Shown here piece after piece: positions 36,165-46,600 of a stretch of DNA of 64,000 nt. A program made the position numbers and the translations under genes. Location of the stretch: positions 62,001 through 126,000 of the forward strand of contig SEFT01000004.1 of NCBI GenBank assembly GCA_004144175.1, in the 5' to 3' direction. Numbering within the stretch: the first letter of the stretch is position 1; each line of letters starts with the position of its first letter. The DNA comes from Sphingobacteriales bacterium (GTDB taxonomy: Bacteria > Bacteroidota > Bacteroidia > Chitinophagales > Chitinophagaceae). The notes beneath the pieces are model-generated. The model did not search any database, had not been told where the DNA came from, and saw nothing but the letters and a program-made list of their open reading frames with translations.

Positions 36165-37793
36165 ATGATACGTACCTACCTTTTTAGCCTGCTATTTTTC
36201 AGCACTCTTTTAGTTAATGCCCAGCACAACATCCAACTCGTAAAAGCGCTTAAACTACCCGTCAATGAATTCATTACTACCGGTGTCGATTTTAACGGCA
36301 AGTATATTTTCTCTACTACAAAATCATTGTGGGTAAGCGACGGCACTGACGGCGGGACGGTGATGCTCAATCAGGATTTTCAGGCATTGCAATTTTACAA
36401 GTCTTCCGGTCTCGTATTTATGATCGTTCAGCATAAGCAAGACGGCCGCACGCTGTGGGTAACTGACGGTACCCAAGCCGGTACCAAACAGGTTAATGGC
36501 AAAACCAACTGGGTATGGAGCAACTCAACCAGCGGATGTGCAGGCATCAGGAAAAATGAACTCTACTTTTTCGCAAACGATGGGCAGCACGGTTGGGAAA
36601 TATGGAAGTCTGACGGCACTGATGCAGGCACGGTAATGATCAAAGACATAAACCCTGCCGGCGATTGTTTTACTACTTCCTCAGATGCATCGCTTCTGGT
36701 AGTTGGCAGCACGGTATATTTTTCAGCCAACGACAATTTGCATGGGCCGGAGCTCTGGACAACCAATGGCACAGAAGCAGGTACAAAAATGGTAACGGAC
36801 CTGTTGCCGGGACAAGAGGGCGTCAACCCGTATAGCTTCCTTAGATTTGATAATAAACTGGTATTCTCTACAGCGCCACCATACCCGTCAGAATTTTACA
36901 AGCTGTGCATGTCAGACGGCACGGAGAGCGGCACTTATGTTGTTGCTGATTTCTACGATGCAAGCGGCGAATACTTGGAGCTAAATAGTAAGCTGTATCT
37001 GTTGGGATATGGAGATACAACAACTGTAATGTACACGACCAATGGTCAGCCGGGTAATTTAATAAAGCTAGGTAAGGCCGAACTATCTGCAACAATATTC
37101 CGACGTAACTTTTTTACGGCACTCAACAATAAGATTTACTTTACTCACTTTAAAAGAGAGACGGGTTCAGAAATCTGGGAGACTGATGGTACATCGGGCG
37201 GAACCAGGATGACTAAAGATGTCTATCCTTATGCGATCAATAACCTTGCTTACTCATCGCAGCCCGGCTATCTTACCTCTTTTGGCAACAGACTATTTTT
37301 CCGTGCGCTCGACTCTACTGGAATATCCTATATCTGGTCGAGCGACGGCACAGAAGCCGGAACTAAAGTAGTACCATATCAGCCGGCCGAAACGCTTCCG
37401 CCAAATTTAATGAGGACATTCGCCCACCGAAACTATATGCATGTAGTAGGTGATGAGCTATATTTTGGCGCTGCCTGGGAGAAACATGGCGATACCATAC
37501 AGACAACGGCATTGTATAAAATGAACTTGTTCCCGACATCGGTACGGAATGTGAAACATACTGCAACGCTGGCACTCTACCCTAACCCTACGAAAGACCT
37601 CATCAGCTTCAACTGCACCGATGCTGTAGCTGTATTTGTCTGCAACATGGCGGGCAATGTAGTACTACAGGATAAATTGAGCGGCGCAGAAAATCACCGC
37701 ATTAACGTTTCAAACTTGCCAGCCGGATTATATACAATAACAGTAAACAAAACAGATAACAGCAGTAGTTCGGCTGTATTCATTAAAGAGTAG
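36165..37793 (+). CDS. Secreted SDGTxxGT-repeat protein with T9SS sorting domain
   Basis: The ATG at 36165 gives 542 residues with a signal peptide (I-R-T-Y-L-F-S-L-L-F to N-A-Q). The body has at least seven repeats of the form (E-L/I)-W-x-S/T-D/N-G-T-x-x-G-T, near residues 52, 90, 145, 195, 245, 335 and 400. They make an ELWxSDGTxxGT (hyalin-like) propeller-type surface protein common in Bacteroidota. The C-terminus is a type A sorting domain (L-Y-P-N-P-T-K near 470, L-P-A-G-L-Y-T-I-T-V near 520). A TACTTTTG -7 box lies at 36142-36149. The role is probably adhesive or structural, but nothing in the sequence proves this. Confidence 0.85.
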   Translation: MIRTYLFSLLFFSTLLVNAQHNIQLVKALKLPVNEFITTGVDFNGKYIFSTTKSLWVSDGTDGGTVMLNQDFQALQFYKSSGLVFMIVQHKQDGRTLWVTDGTQAGTKQVNGKTNWVWSNSTSGCAGIRKNELYFFANDGQHGWEIWKSDGTDAGTVMIKDINPAGDCFTTSSDASLLVVGSTVYFSANDNLHGPELWTTNGTEAGTKMVTDLLPGQEGVNPYSFLRFDNKLVFSTAPPYPSEFYKLCMSDGTESGTYVVADFYDASGEYLELNSKLYLLGYGDTTTVMYTTNGQPGNLIKLGKAELSATIFRRNFFTALNNKIYFTHFKRETGSEIWETDGTSGGTRMTKDVYPYAINNLAYSSQPGYLTSFGNRLFFRALDSTGISYIWSSDGTEAGTKVVPYQPAETLPPNLMRTFAHRNYMHVVGDELYFGAAWEKHGDTIQTTALYKMNLFPTSVRNVKHTATLALYPNPTKDLISFNCTDAVAVFVCNMAGNVVLQDKLSGAENHRINVSNLPAGLYTITVNKTDNSSSSAVFIKE

Positions 37794-37811
37794 CCTGGTA
37801 TAACACGCACC

Positions 37812-39350
37812 TTATGGGAGCAGTGACAATACCGCTATCTTATCGGTCATTGCCAACTGTTTGAAACGACCGCGCGTGTAGTCGTCGCCTTTCAGGATGT
37901 GGTTTGCTGCAGGTATGGTGCAGACAAGGGTACTAACATGTAGTTGGCCCATAAGCTGCACTACCCGCTGCAAATTGCCCGACATTTCTGTGGGTATATG
38001 ATATCCTTTTCGGTCGAGATGAACGAGGGCAATGTTGGGCGCATCTTCGCCAAGCACTATGATGCGCTCGTCTTTGGGAATGTGTAATTCATCCATCAGT
38101 ATATGTCCATCATAGGCCCAGGGTATGCCCGCACCGAAAGGATAGTAATCGGGCTTTAGCCGCTGATGATGATGAAAATCGGCAAAGAAGAACATGATAA
38201 TTATCGCAGCTATCCAGCCACGTCGCCAAAGGCTAATGCCTTTGCCGATAGATGCATATTCATAGATCACGATAACAGATACAAGCAGTGCAAATGATAT
38301 CAAGGGCAAAAAGATAGAGAGCACATAATAATCGTGATATCGCAGTTGTGCACCCATCAAGTAACCCATACACAGCACTCCAATCAAAAAGACCGATAGT
38401 AATAACAAGTTGGTCCGGCCATGGCTTGTATGTTTCAACAATGGCAATGCGATTACTAATACCACAACCAGCAACAGATACTGCGGCAACTCCAGGTATT
38501 CGCGCATCCAGACTAGTTTGAAGTCAACATCGATGTAATGCTGAAAATCTTCCCACGACGTAAACGGATTTGCCTTTGCCAGGAAGACAGTGCTGTGGTA
38601 AGTTTGGTTCAGATATCGATTGTAGAAATAGTATGCAACAGGCAGGGCAACCGCTACTAAGGCTGATGCAATGAACGCGTAGTGGCTTTTACGGTTATAT
38701 CCTGCCATATGGCGCAAGCGCTGAAACGTAACCAAGCCGATGAATCCAAGCATGTATAATCCATCGGAAGTTTTTATCAGCGTAGCCAATGTCATTAGGC
38801 CAATAGCCCACAGCATATCCCTAGTCTTTCGTTCATCTATATAATTCAGCACAAAGTAAAAGGCTGCGAATAAGATGGACACAGCAACTGCATCGGGCAC
38901 GTAGTTGCAGGCGTAGTAGATGAACATAGGAGCGCAAAAAACAAACAGCGGCGCTACCATAGAGAACACGAAATCGGTGCGTTTATACGCTGCCATAAAC
39001 AAAAACAGCAGGCCTGCACATGCAATAATTGTGTCCATCAGCCGGAAGCAACTACTAATATGCTCCCGCCCGAAGACCTTGCCTCCAACAGCCGCCAGGT
39101 ATGCCTGTATCGGAAATTCTACGCCTGTAACGCCATCAGTTGAATAGACGTTGTGCGTACGTGGTTTAAAGAAGTCCATACCCTCATCGTAGAAACATAC
39201 AGCCAGCGATAGCCTGTCAGCCTGCGCCCAGTCATGTATACCACGTGGTTTCATATGCAGCATCTCGCCATAGTAGGTGGCGCAAAAAAATATCAGTATC
39301 GCAGCAAAGCCTGCGATACTGATAGATAACTTGCGATTGGAAGCCTGCAT
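37812..39350 (-). CDS. Polytopic GT-C glycosyltransferase (GT39/ArnT-like)
   Basis: The 512-residue protein has about eleven to twelve membrane helices, and a first outer loop with the pattern H-D-W-A-Q-A-D-R-L-S-L-A near residue 40 and F-F-K-P-R-T-H-N-V-Y near 62. Such Asp-bearing loops mark the dolichol/undecaprenyl-phosphate-sugar-using GT-C enzymes (PMT and ArnT). A soluble C-terminal domain of about 90 residues follows. It would glycosylate a lipid or protein at the periplasmic face. Its start is 21 bp after the lysC stop codon, so it is transcribed with lysC, though no metabolic link is evident. Confidence 0.75.
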   Translation of the reverse strand: MQASNRKLSISIAGFAAILIFFCATYYGEMLHMKPRGIHDWAQADRLSLAVCFYDEGMDFFKPRTHNVYSTDGVTGVEFPIQAYLAAVGGKVFGREHISSCFRLMDTIIACAGLLFLFMAAYKRTDFVFSMVAPLFVFCAPMFIYYACNYVPDAVAVSILFAAFYFVLNYIDERKTRDMLWAIGLMTLATLIKTSDGLYMLGFIGLVTFQRLRHMAGYNRKSHYAFIASALVAVALPVAYYFYNRYLNQTYHSTVFLAKANPFTSWEDFQHYIDVDFKLVWMREYLELPQYLLLVVVLVIALPLLKHTSHGRTNLLLLSVFLIGVLCMGYLMGAQLRYHDYYVLSIFLPLISFALLVSVIVIYEYASIGKGISLWRRGWIAAIIIMFFFADFHHHQRLKPDYYPFGAGIPWAYDGHILMDELHIPKDERIIVLGEDAPNIALVHLDRKGYHIPTEMSGNLQRVVQLMGQLHVSTLVCTIPAANHILKGDDYTRGRFKQLAMTDKIAVLSLLP

Positions 39351-39371
39351 GATGCAGCTAAAATAAGGGAA

Positions 39372-40637
39372 CTATTTGATAACCACCTGCACCGTATGTC
39401 TGGTCTTTTGCTCCAGCAACGTGTACCGGTTTTTGGTCAGGTCAAATAGTATCTCGGGGGTATAGTGTCTGATGGTCAGCAGGCTTACATCTTCATTCTG
39501 GAATACATTATAGTCCTTGCTCAGCGCTTCTGCAAGCGCTTTTACCTTTTCTTCTTTATTATCAATACAAGCCACAAAGCTAATGGCAGCATTCTGTATT
39601 AGGTTCACCTTTACCTTCAGGTTGTGGAAAATGCTGTAGAGATTGGCTAAGTTATCTTCACTAATGAACGAGAAGTCTTTAGTCGTTATCTGGAACAGCA
39701 CCTGGTCTTTTTTCAGCACAATGAGTGGCGGGTAGAAGATGCTGTTCACCTCATTGCGTATCACCGTACCCTTCTGCTCTTTGTTCAGGAAGCATTTTAC
39801 ATACAGCGGTATATTATTGTTCTGTAGTGGCTTTATCGTCTTAGGGTGTATTACCTGCGCACCATAGTAGGCCATCTCAATTACTTCGTGGTAGGTTATA
39901 GCCTCTACCTTTACCGTATTAGGGAAAAGCTTCGGATCGGCATTTTGCAGGCCCTCCACGTCTTTCCATATCGTTACTCCCTCTGCCTTCAGCATAGCGG
40001 CCAGCATAGCGGCTGTATAGTCTGATCCCTCCCGGCCCAGCGTTACCGATGCATTATCAGCTGTAGCTCCTATAAAGCCCTGCGTCACCACGTTCTTCCC
40101 TTGATTCAGCAGGCTGCCTATTACTTCATTGGCGCGTGCTTCGGAGTACTCCCAGTCTACGCGCGCATCTCTATACGTATCATCCGTACGTATCACATCG
40201 CGTACATCTATCCATTCAAAGTTCAGCCCCTGCTCTTGCAGGTAAAAGGCAAATATGCGGGTCGACAGCAACTCTCCCATACATACGATCTGGTCGTAAG
40301 AATAGTCGTACTTATCGGCGCTGGCATCGTCAATAGCCCACTGTAATTCTGTAAAGAACACATTCAGCGCTTTCGCTGCTTCCTGATAGTAGGCATCTTG
40401 CAACAATGCCTTTGCATAGTCTAAATGCTCATGCTCCAGTATGTGCGATAGTTCATGCGCCTGTTCCTTCTTACCCTTACATGCGGCTGCAACTATAGAT
40501 TCCAGTGCATTGGTAGTCTTTCCCAATGCCGATACGACCATTACCAGTGGCTGCGTTGCATCTGTTACTACAGGCAGCAGGGCCTGCATACGTTCCGGTG
40601 TGGCTATCGATGCGCCACCAAATTTGTAAACCTGCAT
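39372..40637 (-). CDS. lysC: Aspartate kinase
   Basis: Aspartokinase makes beta-aspartyl phosphate, the first step towards lysine, threonine and methionine. The 421-residue protein starts with the signature V-Y-K-F-G-G-A-S near residue 3, then V-V-S-A-L-G-K-T-T-N near 38, and the catalytic G-R-E-G-S-D-Y-T-A-A near 205. Two ACT-type regulatory stretches fill residues 295-420. It is a monofunctional enzyme; no homoserine dehydrogenase domain is fused. The gene lies upstream of the GT39-like gene and downstream of a short independent transcription unit. Confidence 0.93.
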   Translation of the reverse strand: MQVYKFGGASIATPERMQALLPVVTDATQPLVMVVSALGKTTNALESIVAAACKGKKEQAHELSHILEHEHLDYAKALLQDAYYQEAAKALNVFFTELQWAIDDASADKYDYSYDQIVCMGELLSTRIFAFYLQEQGLNFEWIDVRDVIRTDDTYRDARVDWEYSEARANEVIGSLLNQGKNVVTQGFIGATADNASVTLGREGSDYTAAMLAAMLKAEGVTIWKDVEGLQNADPKLFPNTVKVEAITYHEVIEMAYYGAQVIHPKTIKPLQNNNIPLYVKCFLNKEQKGTVIRNEVNSIFYPPLIVLKKDQVLFQITTKDFSFISEDNLANLYSIFHNLKVKVNLIQNAAISFVACIDNKEEKVKALAEALSKDYNVFQNEDVSLLTIRHYTPEILFDLTKNRYTLLEQKTRHTVQVVIK

Positions 40638-40702
40638 ATAAGCGATATAGAATATGATATTTTTCTTTCAGCAATAACCGTGCACACACCTCCAACAAAA
40701 AA

Positions 40703-40722
40703 GGCTTACCTGCCGGTAAGCC
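40703..40722 (-). terminator. Intrinsic terminator of the mini-gene/OstA transcripts
   Basis: An 8-bp perfect stem (GGCTTACC/GGTAAGCC) with a 4-nt loop is followed by six T on the minus strand. It lies 42 bp after the stop of the 15-codon frame and 65 bp before the lysC start. Confidence 0.85.
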
Positions 40723-40763
40723 TCCTGAATGTCTATGATGTGACTACATAATACATCTCCGGC

Positions 40764-40811
40764 TTACCGTTTGGCAAGGCGTTTCATATTCTTATGTAGT
40801 TTTCGTGTCAT
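40764..40811 (-). CDS. Candidate 15-residue basic microprotein (or sRNA gene)
   Basis: The frame is MTRKLHKNMKRLAKR, with eight Lys/Arg/His of fifteen residues, starting at 40811 and ending with TAA. It lies inside a complete small transcription unit: a consensus promoter (TTG-N19-TAGATTTG) just behind the ostA stop codon, a short leader of about 10-15 nt, the frame, and an intrinsic terminator. The whole transcript would be about 110 nt. The product may be a cationic peptide, or the RNA itself may be the functional molecule. I know no homologue. Confidence 0.45.
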   Translation of the reverse strand: MTRKLHKNMKRLAKR

Positions 40812-40825
40812 TGTTATTTTGGTTG

Positions 40826-40855
40826 CAAATCTATTAATATTTCAATAATAGCCAA
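40826..40855 (-). promoter_or_regulatory. Consensus promoter of the mini-gene
   Basis: Read on the minus strand, TTG (40855-40853), a 19-bp spacer and TAGATTTG (40833-40826) match the Bacteroidetes promoter consensus in sequence and spacing. The promoter begins 8 bp after the ostA stop codon. Confidence 0.65.
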
Positions 40856-40862
40856 GTCTATT

Positions 40863-42524
40863 TTATTCAAACAATTCTGTAAGGCTCTTTGGCCGCTTGT
40901 CGTCCAGCCATTGAAAACGGCTTAGCTTCATGCCCGGCAGGTCAGCCTGCTCCATAGGGGTCATCTTCTGTTTTACATCTCGCTCAAAAAACACCCTATC
41001 TATCTGCTGGCTATTGAAATATACCCGCATCTCTTCACTGGTAGCCTGGTTCACACCCAGGTAGGCATCGCTTTCGTCTTTCGAGTAGTAGATAGTCTCT
41101 ACGTCGGGCCGCACCCAGGTTTCCTTTATCCGGTTGCTATCCAGATAACCCGTAAGCATCTTACCCTGTATCTGGTCGTAAAGACCTGCCTTGGGCGGCC
41201 CCGATTGCGATACTACCAATGCATTGTTCGGCACATATATCTCCTTCAGCTCATTGGCAGTGTCCATGTATAGCAGGATGGTATCGCCTGTTATCTGGCT
41301 GTTGCGGCTCCATACTATGGGGTCGTACATCATCTTTATCACTGAGTCGGCCTGCGAGTACGAGATACTGTCGCAGCGCCCCTGCATAGAGTCAGAGAAA
41401 ATAAGTACGTGATGATAACCGATCACCTGCCTTGGCCTGTTCGAGTCAACGGCTATAGAGTCCACTTCCTGCACCGTCACCACATCCCTTTTGTTTTTGC
41501 CTACCCCTCTGTTCAGTGTTTCAGTAATTACTTTTATCGTATCACCTGCTCTTGGTATTGGCGCTGAATACAAGGTATCCGCCCTTATAAAAAGGCTGTC
41601 GTCACCGCTCATTTGCTTCATCACCGGCTTTATGGTAGCTAGCATGGTCCTCCGCTTTTCGTTATAGTCGGCACGGCCGCTATAGAGGGTGGTATGCTGC
41701 GTTGTATCTATTGCTATCACCTTACCTTTTGCAAGCCCTATGCCGTTCTTACGATTATAATCGATACTATCGGCTTCCAGGTATTGTTCCTTATTTAGTA
41801 TCGATGAACGGCAGGTAAAGTGTGCTATCTCATTCTTAGTATCGTAGGTGCCGCAACTGGTCTTCAGTATCGAGCTATCGCTGGTAACTACCGCAGGGGC
41901 AAAGAAGGTAACCACTTTTGTCTCGGTATGGTAGCCCAGGTCTTCCGATTTAATATGGTATTCAGGATCGGTTACAATCACATTGCCCGTAAAGCGTGCG
42001 TCCTTGGTCTTCAAATTATAGATCCCATTGTTACTCGATACCGTAGTAGTACCGCTTTGCAGCGTACCGCCGTTGCTATAAGTGCCGGTCTTGGTGTTCA
42101 GGTCGTAGTTCACCTCTTCCGACCATAGGTTGTCTTTACCGTCGGTCAGGTTCACGCTACCCCGCATATAGGCATGGCGTATGTTGCCTGTATAGCGTAG
42201 GTAGTCGCTAGTACCGGTACTGCCGGGCTGCACCACCCTTACATTACTGAATGCTTCCAGGTTATTGGTTTTCAGGTTCAGGTAAGCGCTGTCGCTATAT
42301 AGGTAGCTATCCCCTTGTTTCAGCGCCACATCGCCTATCAGTTTATTGATGGCGCCTGAGTCGGTCTCTATCACCTCCAGCCTGCCTATGCCGGGCAACA
42401 GTTCTATGGGAACCCTCTTGGCCGTATCGCTTTTGCTTTGGGCAAAGGCAATATTTGCGCATAACAGAAAGCATGCACATAAGGTGCATGCCGGTATTAT
42501 ATTAAAAAGACGTAATGCCTTCAA
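40863..42524 (-). CDS. OstA/LptA-like LPS-transport protein (TTG start)
   Basis: The 553-residue protein begins with TTG; the first residues (M-K-A-L-R-L-F-N-I-I-P, then C-T-L-C-A-C-F-L-L-C-A-N-I-A-F-A-Q) form a signal peptide and no in-frame ATG precedes it. Residues 45-270 are repeated OstA strands (A-F-S-N-V-R-V-V-Q, A-R-F-T-G-N-V-I-V-T, V-V-T-F-F-A-P-A-V-V-T) like LptA, which forms a periplasmic bridge for lipopolysaccharide. The rest is further OstA-like repeats, fuller than in LptA. It lies 27 bp after the MCE gene, and a joint role in outer-membrane lipid transport is likely. Confidence 0.82.
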   Translation of the reverse strand: MKALRLFNIIPACTLCACFLLCANIAFAQSKSDTAKRVPIELLPGIGRLEVIETDSGAINKLIGDVALKQGDSYLYSDSAYLNLKTNNLEAFSNVRVVQPGSTGTSDYLRYTGNIRHAYMRGSVNLTDGKDNLWSEEVNYDLNTKTGTYSNGGTLQSGTTTVSSNNGIYNLKTKDARFTGNVIVTDPEYHIKSEDLGYHTETKVVTFFAPAVVTSDSSILKTSCGTYDTKNEIAHFTCRSSILNKEQYLEADSIDYNRKNGIGLAKGKVIAIDTTQHTTLYSGRADYNEKRRTMLATIKPVMKQMSGDDSLFIRADTLYSAPIPRAGDTIKVITETLNRGVGKNKRDVVTVQEVDSIAVDSNRPRQVIGYHHVLIFSDSMQGRCDSISYSQADSVIKMMYDPIVWSRNSQITGDTILLYMDTANELKEIYVPNNALVVSQSGPPKAGLYDQIQGKMLTGYLDSNRIKETWVRPDVETIYYSKDESDAYLGVNQATSEEMRVYFNSQQIDRVFFERDVKQKMTPMEQADLPGMKLSRFQWLDDKRPKSLTELFE

Positions 42525-42551
42525 ATTGATGATTTTACTTTTAGATAAACG

Positions 42552-43499
42552 CTACTCTTGCTTCTTCTTGCCAAAGATAGTAACGTTTATATAACGAGTA
42601 GGATGGCGTTTTATGTCGGCCATCAGCAGATCGAGTGTGCTTAGTGATTGATTTAGGTTGTTATAAAGTGCTTTATCGTTTACTAGCAGGCCAAGCGAAC
42701 CATTATTGCTGTTTATCTTATTCATAAGCCCCTGCAACTGTGCCGATGTAGCCTGCAGATCTTTAAAGGTTTGCTCTAGCGGTGCATTCGACAGCTGCTT
42801 TGAGAAGGAGTTAGCATTATTGATAATGCTGGTGATCTCCCGATTATTTGCAGCCAGGTTGCTGGTTACGCTGTTAGCATTGCGCATGATCGATGCCATG
42901 GTCTCGCTTTCCCGGTTCAGCTTTCCCGATAACTGCGCAAAATTTTTCATGGCTACATCCATCGATGCCACGCTGCTCTCGAGGTGTCGGCGGGTGGTAT
43001 CACTCAACATGGTATTTACGCCTACCATCACGGTATCAAGCACCAGCACTACATGTCGCAGATCTTCTATCAATGGCGATATTTCACCCGAAATATTGTC
43101 CAGCAGCCCACCTTCTATTTTCGATGGCAGTACCGATTCGTCTTCTACTTCTGTAGTTCCAGGGGCAACTTCCAGGCTAAGCACCTTCGTGCCCAGCAGG
43201 TCAGCGCCTATCAGGTTCACGACAGTGCCAGGCGTCACTTTTACTTTATTGCTTACAGCAATAGCTACCCTTACTTTGTTTCCTTCATTCAGCTCTATCT
43301 TGGTTACACGGCCTATGGCAAGACCTTTCACCTGCACCGCAGCCGCAGGTTGTAAGCCTTGTATGTCATTGAAATAAGTATAATACTCGTTTTCACCGGA
43401 AAAGAGGTTTGCACCTTTCAAAAAGTAAAATCCGGCAAAGAATACCAGGAAAGAAATAGCCACCAGTAAACCAATCCTCGCTTCTTTAGAAAACTTCAT
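42552..43499 (-). CDS. MCE/MlaD-family lipid-transport protein
   Basis: From the ATG at 43499 the 315-residue protein has one N-terminal membrane helix (G-L-L-V-A-I-S-F-L-V-F-F-A-G near 11-26) and an MCE domain (about 30-115) with Y-F-N-D-I-Q-G-L-Q-P-A-A-A-V-Q-V-K-G-L-A-I-G. A long helical region follows (about 130-290). MCE proteins form hexameric rings that move phospholipids between membranes. The MlaE/F permease genes are not seen here. It precedes the OstA-like gene by 27 bp. A longer frame from 43550 begins with hydrophobic residues of no known role and is rejected. Confidence 0.87.
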   Translation of the reverse strand: MKFSKEARIGLLVAISFLVFFAGFYFLKGANLFSGENEYYTYFNDIQGLQPAAAVQVKGLAIGRVTKIELNEGNKVRVAIAVSNKVKVTPGTVVNLIGADLLGTKVLSLEVAPGTTEVEDESVLPSKIEGGLLDNISGEISPLIEDLRHVVLVLDTVMVGVNTMLSDTTRRHLESSVASMDVAMKNFAQLSGKLNRESETMASIMRNANSVTSNLAANNREITSIINNANSFSKQLSNAPLEQTFKDLQATSAQLQGLMNKINSNNGSLGLLVNDKALYNNLNQSLSTLDLLMADIKRHPTRYINVTIFGKKKQE

Positions 43500-43597
43500 A
43501 AAGTGTAAGTGTATCGAAAATATGAGCAAAAGTAATAAAAACAGGGTCAACCGTGACCGTTAAAATGATATTAAAGAACCATGCCCGCGCTAAAGCT

Positions 43598-43626
43598 AAA
43601 AGCCGCAGGTGTAACCCACGGCTTTT
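43598..43626 (-). terminator. Intrinsic terminator after the TolB-like gene
   Basis: An 8-bp stem (AAAAGCCG/CGGCTTTT) ends with T-rich sequence on the minus strand, about 20 bp after the stop codon of the gene at 43647-47021. Confidence 0.65.
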
Positions 43627-43646
43627 CAATGTACTATCAAAACGTT

Positions 43647-46600
43647 TTAGAAATCGGTACCTATCGACAAATGCCATAGCGGCTTAGGACGCCCCTCTAT
43701 ATTCCATGCTGCATCTACACGCAGGAAATAACCAAACAGACTGGTACGGAGTCCGCCACCGTAACCAAAGCAGAATCCACCGGTTTCATCTTCTATGCGC
43801 AGTGTAACAAGACCTGTTGCATTGGGATCGTTACCGAGTGGCAGGTATTTATCGTTGCGCAATGTTGCTGCATTGGGCCAAAAACCCGACCATGCAGAAC
43901 CGCCATCGGCAAAAGCAACAAATTGCAGATCGCGTATCAGCGACGACTGTATCGGACGCTTCGAGAATGTTGATACGATCGGTAATCGGAACTCAAGGTT
44001 GGTCACGGCATAGGTATTACCATTGCGTGAGTTTTGCTCATAGCCGCGCATGTTGTTAGCTACCGTCTGGAAAGCATAATTTTCTGTTGGCCTGAGCGGT
44101 ACGTACTCACTATATTTTGAGTTGATCCAGTTGTCAACACCTCCCATCATGTAAACGATCTTCTGGTTGCCACCGCTGTGGGCAGCCGCCAAGCGTGTTG
44201 CAAAAATGAAGTTCTTGTATATTTTCTTATAATATCGGAAGTCTGTACCGAAGTTGTAGAAGCCTCCGTTAGGATTATTCATACGGTACAGGTACTCTGT
44301 AAAGAATTTATAACGGAAGCCGTTATAAATATTGGTTGCCGGATTCAGTGAATTATCGAACACATACTCAAGCCTGCTGAGCGCCCAGTACTGCTTACGG
44401 TCGCCCGGCTCGTATGAAAGGCTGAAGGTATCCTGTGCTTTAAAATTCAACTTGTCCTCACGCAGTGCAAAGTTGAAACGCACGCTGCGTATGCGGTCGA
44501 GCGGATAGCTGGCAGAGCCCTGCACCATCGTCATAATGGTTTTGCCCAGCTGCTCATTGGTAAATACCGTCCTTCCGGTTTGCGCATCTTTATAATCTAC
44601 CAGGTAGTTATTATAGTTCTCCGAACGGAGGAAGAGCACACCCCAGTCTATGCGGTTACGGAAATTCTCGTATTGCAGGAAGTAAGTAGTACCCGAGAAG
44701 TTGATAGGCAGTCTGAGGCCACCCGTAAAGCGATGGTTCTCCATCTTATCATCCAGGCTCACGGTCAGCATACCGCCCAGCGAAGGGTTGGTATAAGCAC
44801 CACCATTCTGTGCAACCGACTGATACCTGTTGAACAGTACACTGTTATCTACACGTACAGAGAAGAAATCGGGCCTGAAGGCATGGCGGTATGGCTGCGC
44901 CCTCATCTTCAGGAATGAGCTATCTACTTTTACCGTGTCACCATTTTCCTCCATCAGCATTATTGGCTCCAGGCCAGTGGTTGTACCGGTAGCTATCCTT
45001 GTAGTTGCCCTCACGGTATCGCTAAATTCCGTCTGGAACACATTACCCGATTTCAGCGTGCTGCTGCCACTGCCGCTCACGGTAGTGCTGCCGCTTGCAG
45101 GAGCTCCCATTGGTGCATTCGGTTTGAATGTATTCTCCTGCAGGTAGTTCTTTTTCTTCATTTCCGACTGCAGCAGTATCGTTGGCTTCAGCGTTGCAGG
45201 TTGTACGTTCTGGCCGGGTATCTGCAAGTCCGAATAATGGACCTTGAACTGGTCACCCAACTGTATCACATCAGCGCTTTGGTTACTTACTGCATTGTAT
45301 TGATGGCTCACTATGTTTTGCGGGTAGTTGGTAATAGGCACTGCATAGGCAGAGTCCATATTCCTGCTATCCCTACCCATTACTACTACAAATTTGTTCC
45401 GTATACCATTTACGTCGTACAGGTAAGCATAGTTGTCAGGGCCGTATTGTATGGGCTGCGACACATTGCCGGTAGTAACATGCGACATCTGTACCAGCTC
45501 CTTACGCTTGGTTGTAGTGTTGTAGAAGAACACATTCATAGGCCCTGTCGGCAGCTCGTTCACATCAAGTGGCACATTCAGGTTTGGCTCCGGTCTGTTC
45601 GACAGGAAAAGGATACCTTTCCTCGAACCACCACTTACATACCAGGGCTGCACATCATCCCAGGCATCATTGGTGATGTTGGTCATCTTCGAGCCCTTGA
45701 TGGTAAACTCGTACAGGTCGGTCTGGCTTTTCTTAATAGCCGAGAACAACAATTTGGTATCTTCCTCCAGGAAGGTTACACCTGTTAGTCTGTCAAAACG
45801 GTTTTGTGGTATAATATAGTTCTGTATCTGCGCCTTAAGCGAATTGTATATCCGCAGCCTTGTTTGCTTACCCTTCCGGTAAACAATAGCCAGCTTGTAG
45901 CCATTATTCGACCAGGCCATCAGCGGATAGTCAGGGTCAGCTTGTTCGTTATAATCTAGTCGGCCACCTTCCAACAGCAAAGAGCGTTCCTGTTGCTGCG
46001 ATGTACGCTGCATATACACACGGTATTCTCCATCCTTCCATTCCACATAAGCCACATCGCGGCCCGCTGGTGATACCCGCACATTACGTATTGTAGTTTT
46101 ATTATCCTTTGGTGCATCGATAGCCAGTAGCGCCGTACTATCAGCCGGCAACTGTTGTCCGCGCGCATCGCGTGCATATACATCACGATAGAAGTCGAGC
46201 ACATTCTTATAGGCTTCTTTTACATTGTAGCCCATAGTCATTTTGATCCCCTGGTTCAGGTTGCCCTTCAGCTGCATGTTGTATAGCAGAGTCTTCACCG
46301 TATTATCTCCGTACTTGTCGGATATAAACTTCCAGAACGCCTTACCTGCCAGCTCCGGATTAGCTTCGGCGTGCTCGTAGAAACCTACATTAGGCTTCAA
46401 CTGTAGCATATTGTTCCAGTCGGTATTTGCTTTAGTATCCCAGCCATCTACCAGGTAAGCAATAAATCCATCCACGGTCCATGTGGGCAGGTTCATCAGC
46501 ACCGCATTCTTCACCATTTCACGGAAGCTCTCACCGAACATAATGCGCTCCATCAGCACACGTGCCATGCCCATGCGGGTTTGGCGGCGCAGATCGGTAT

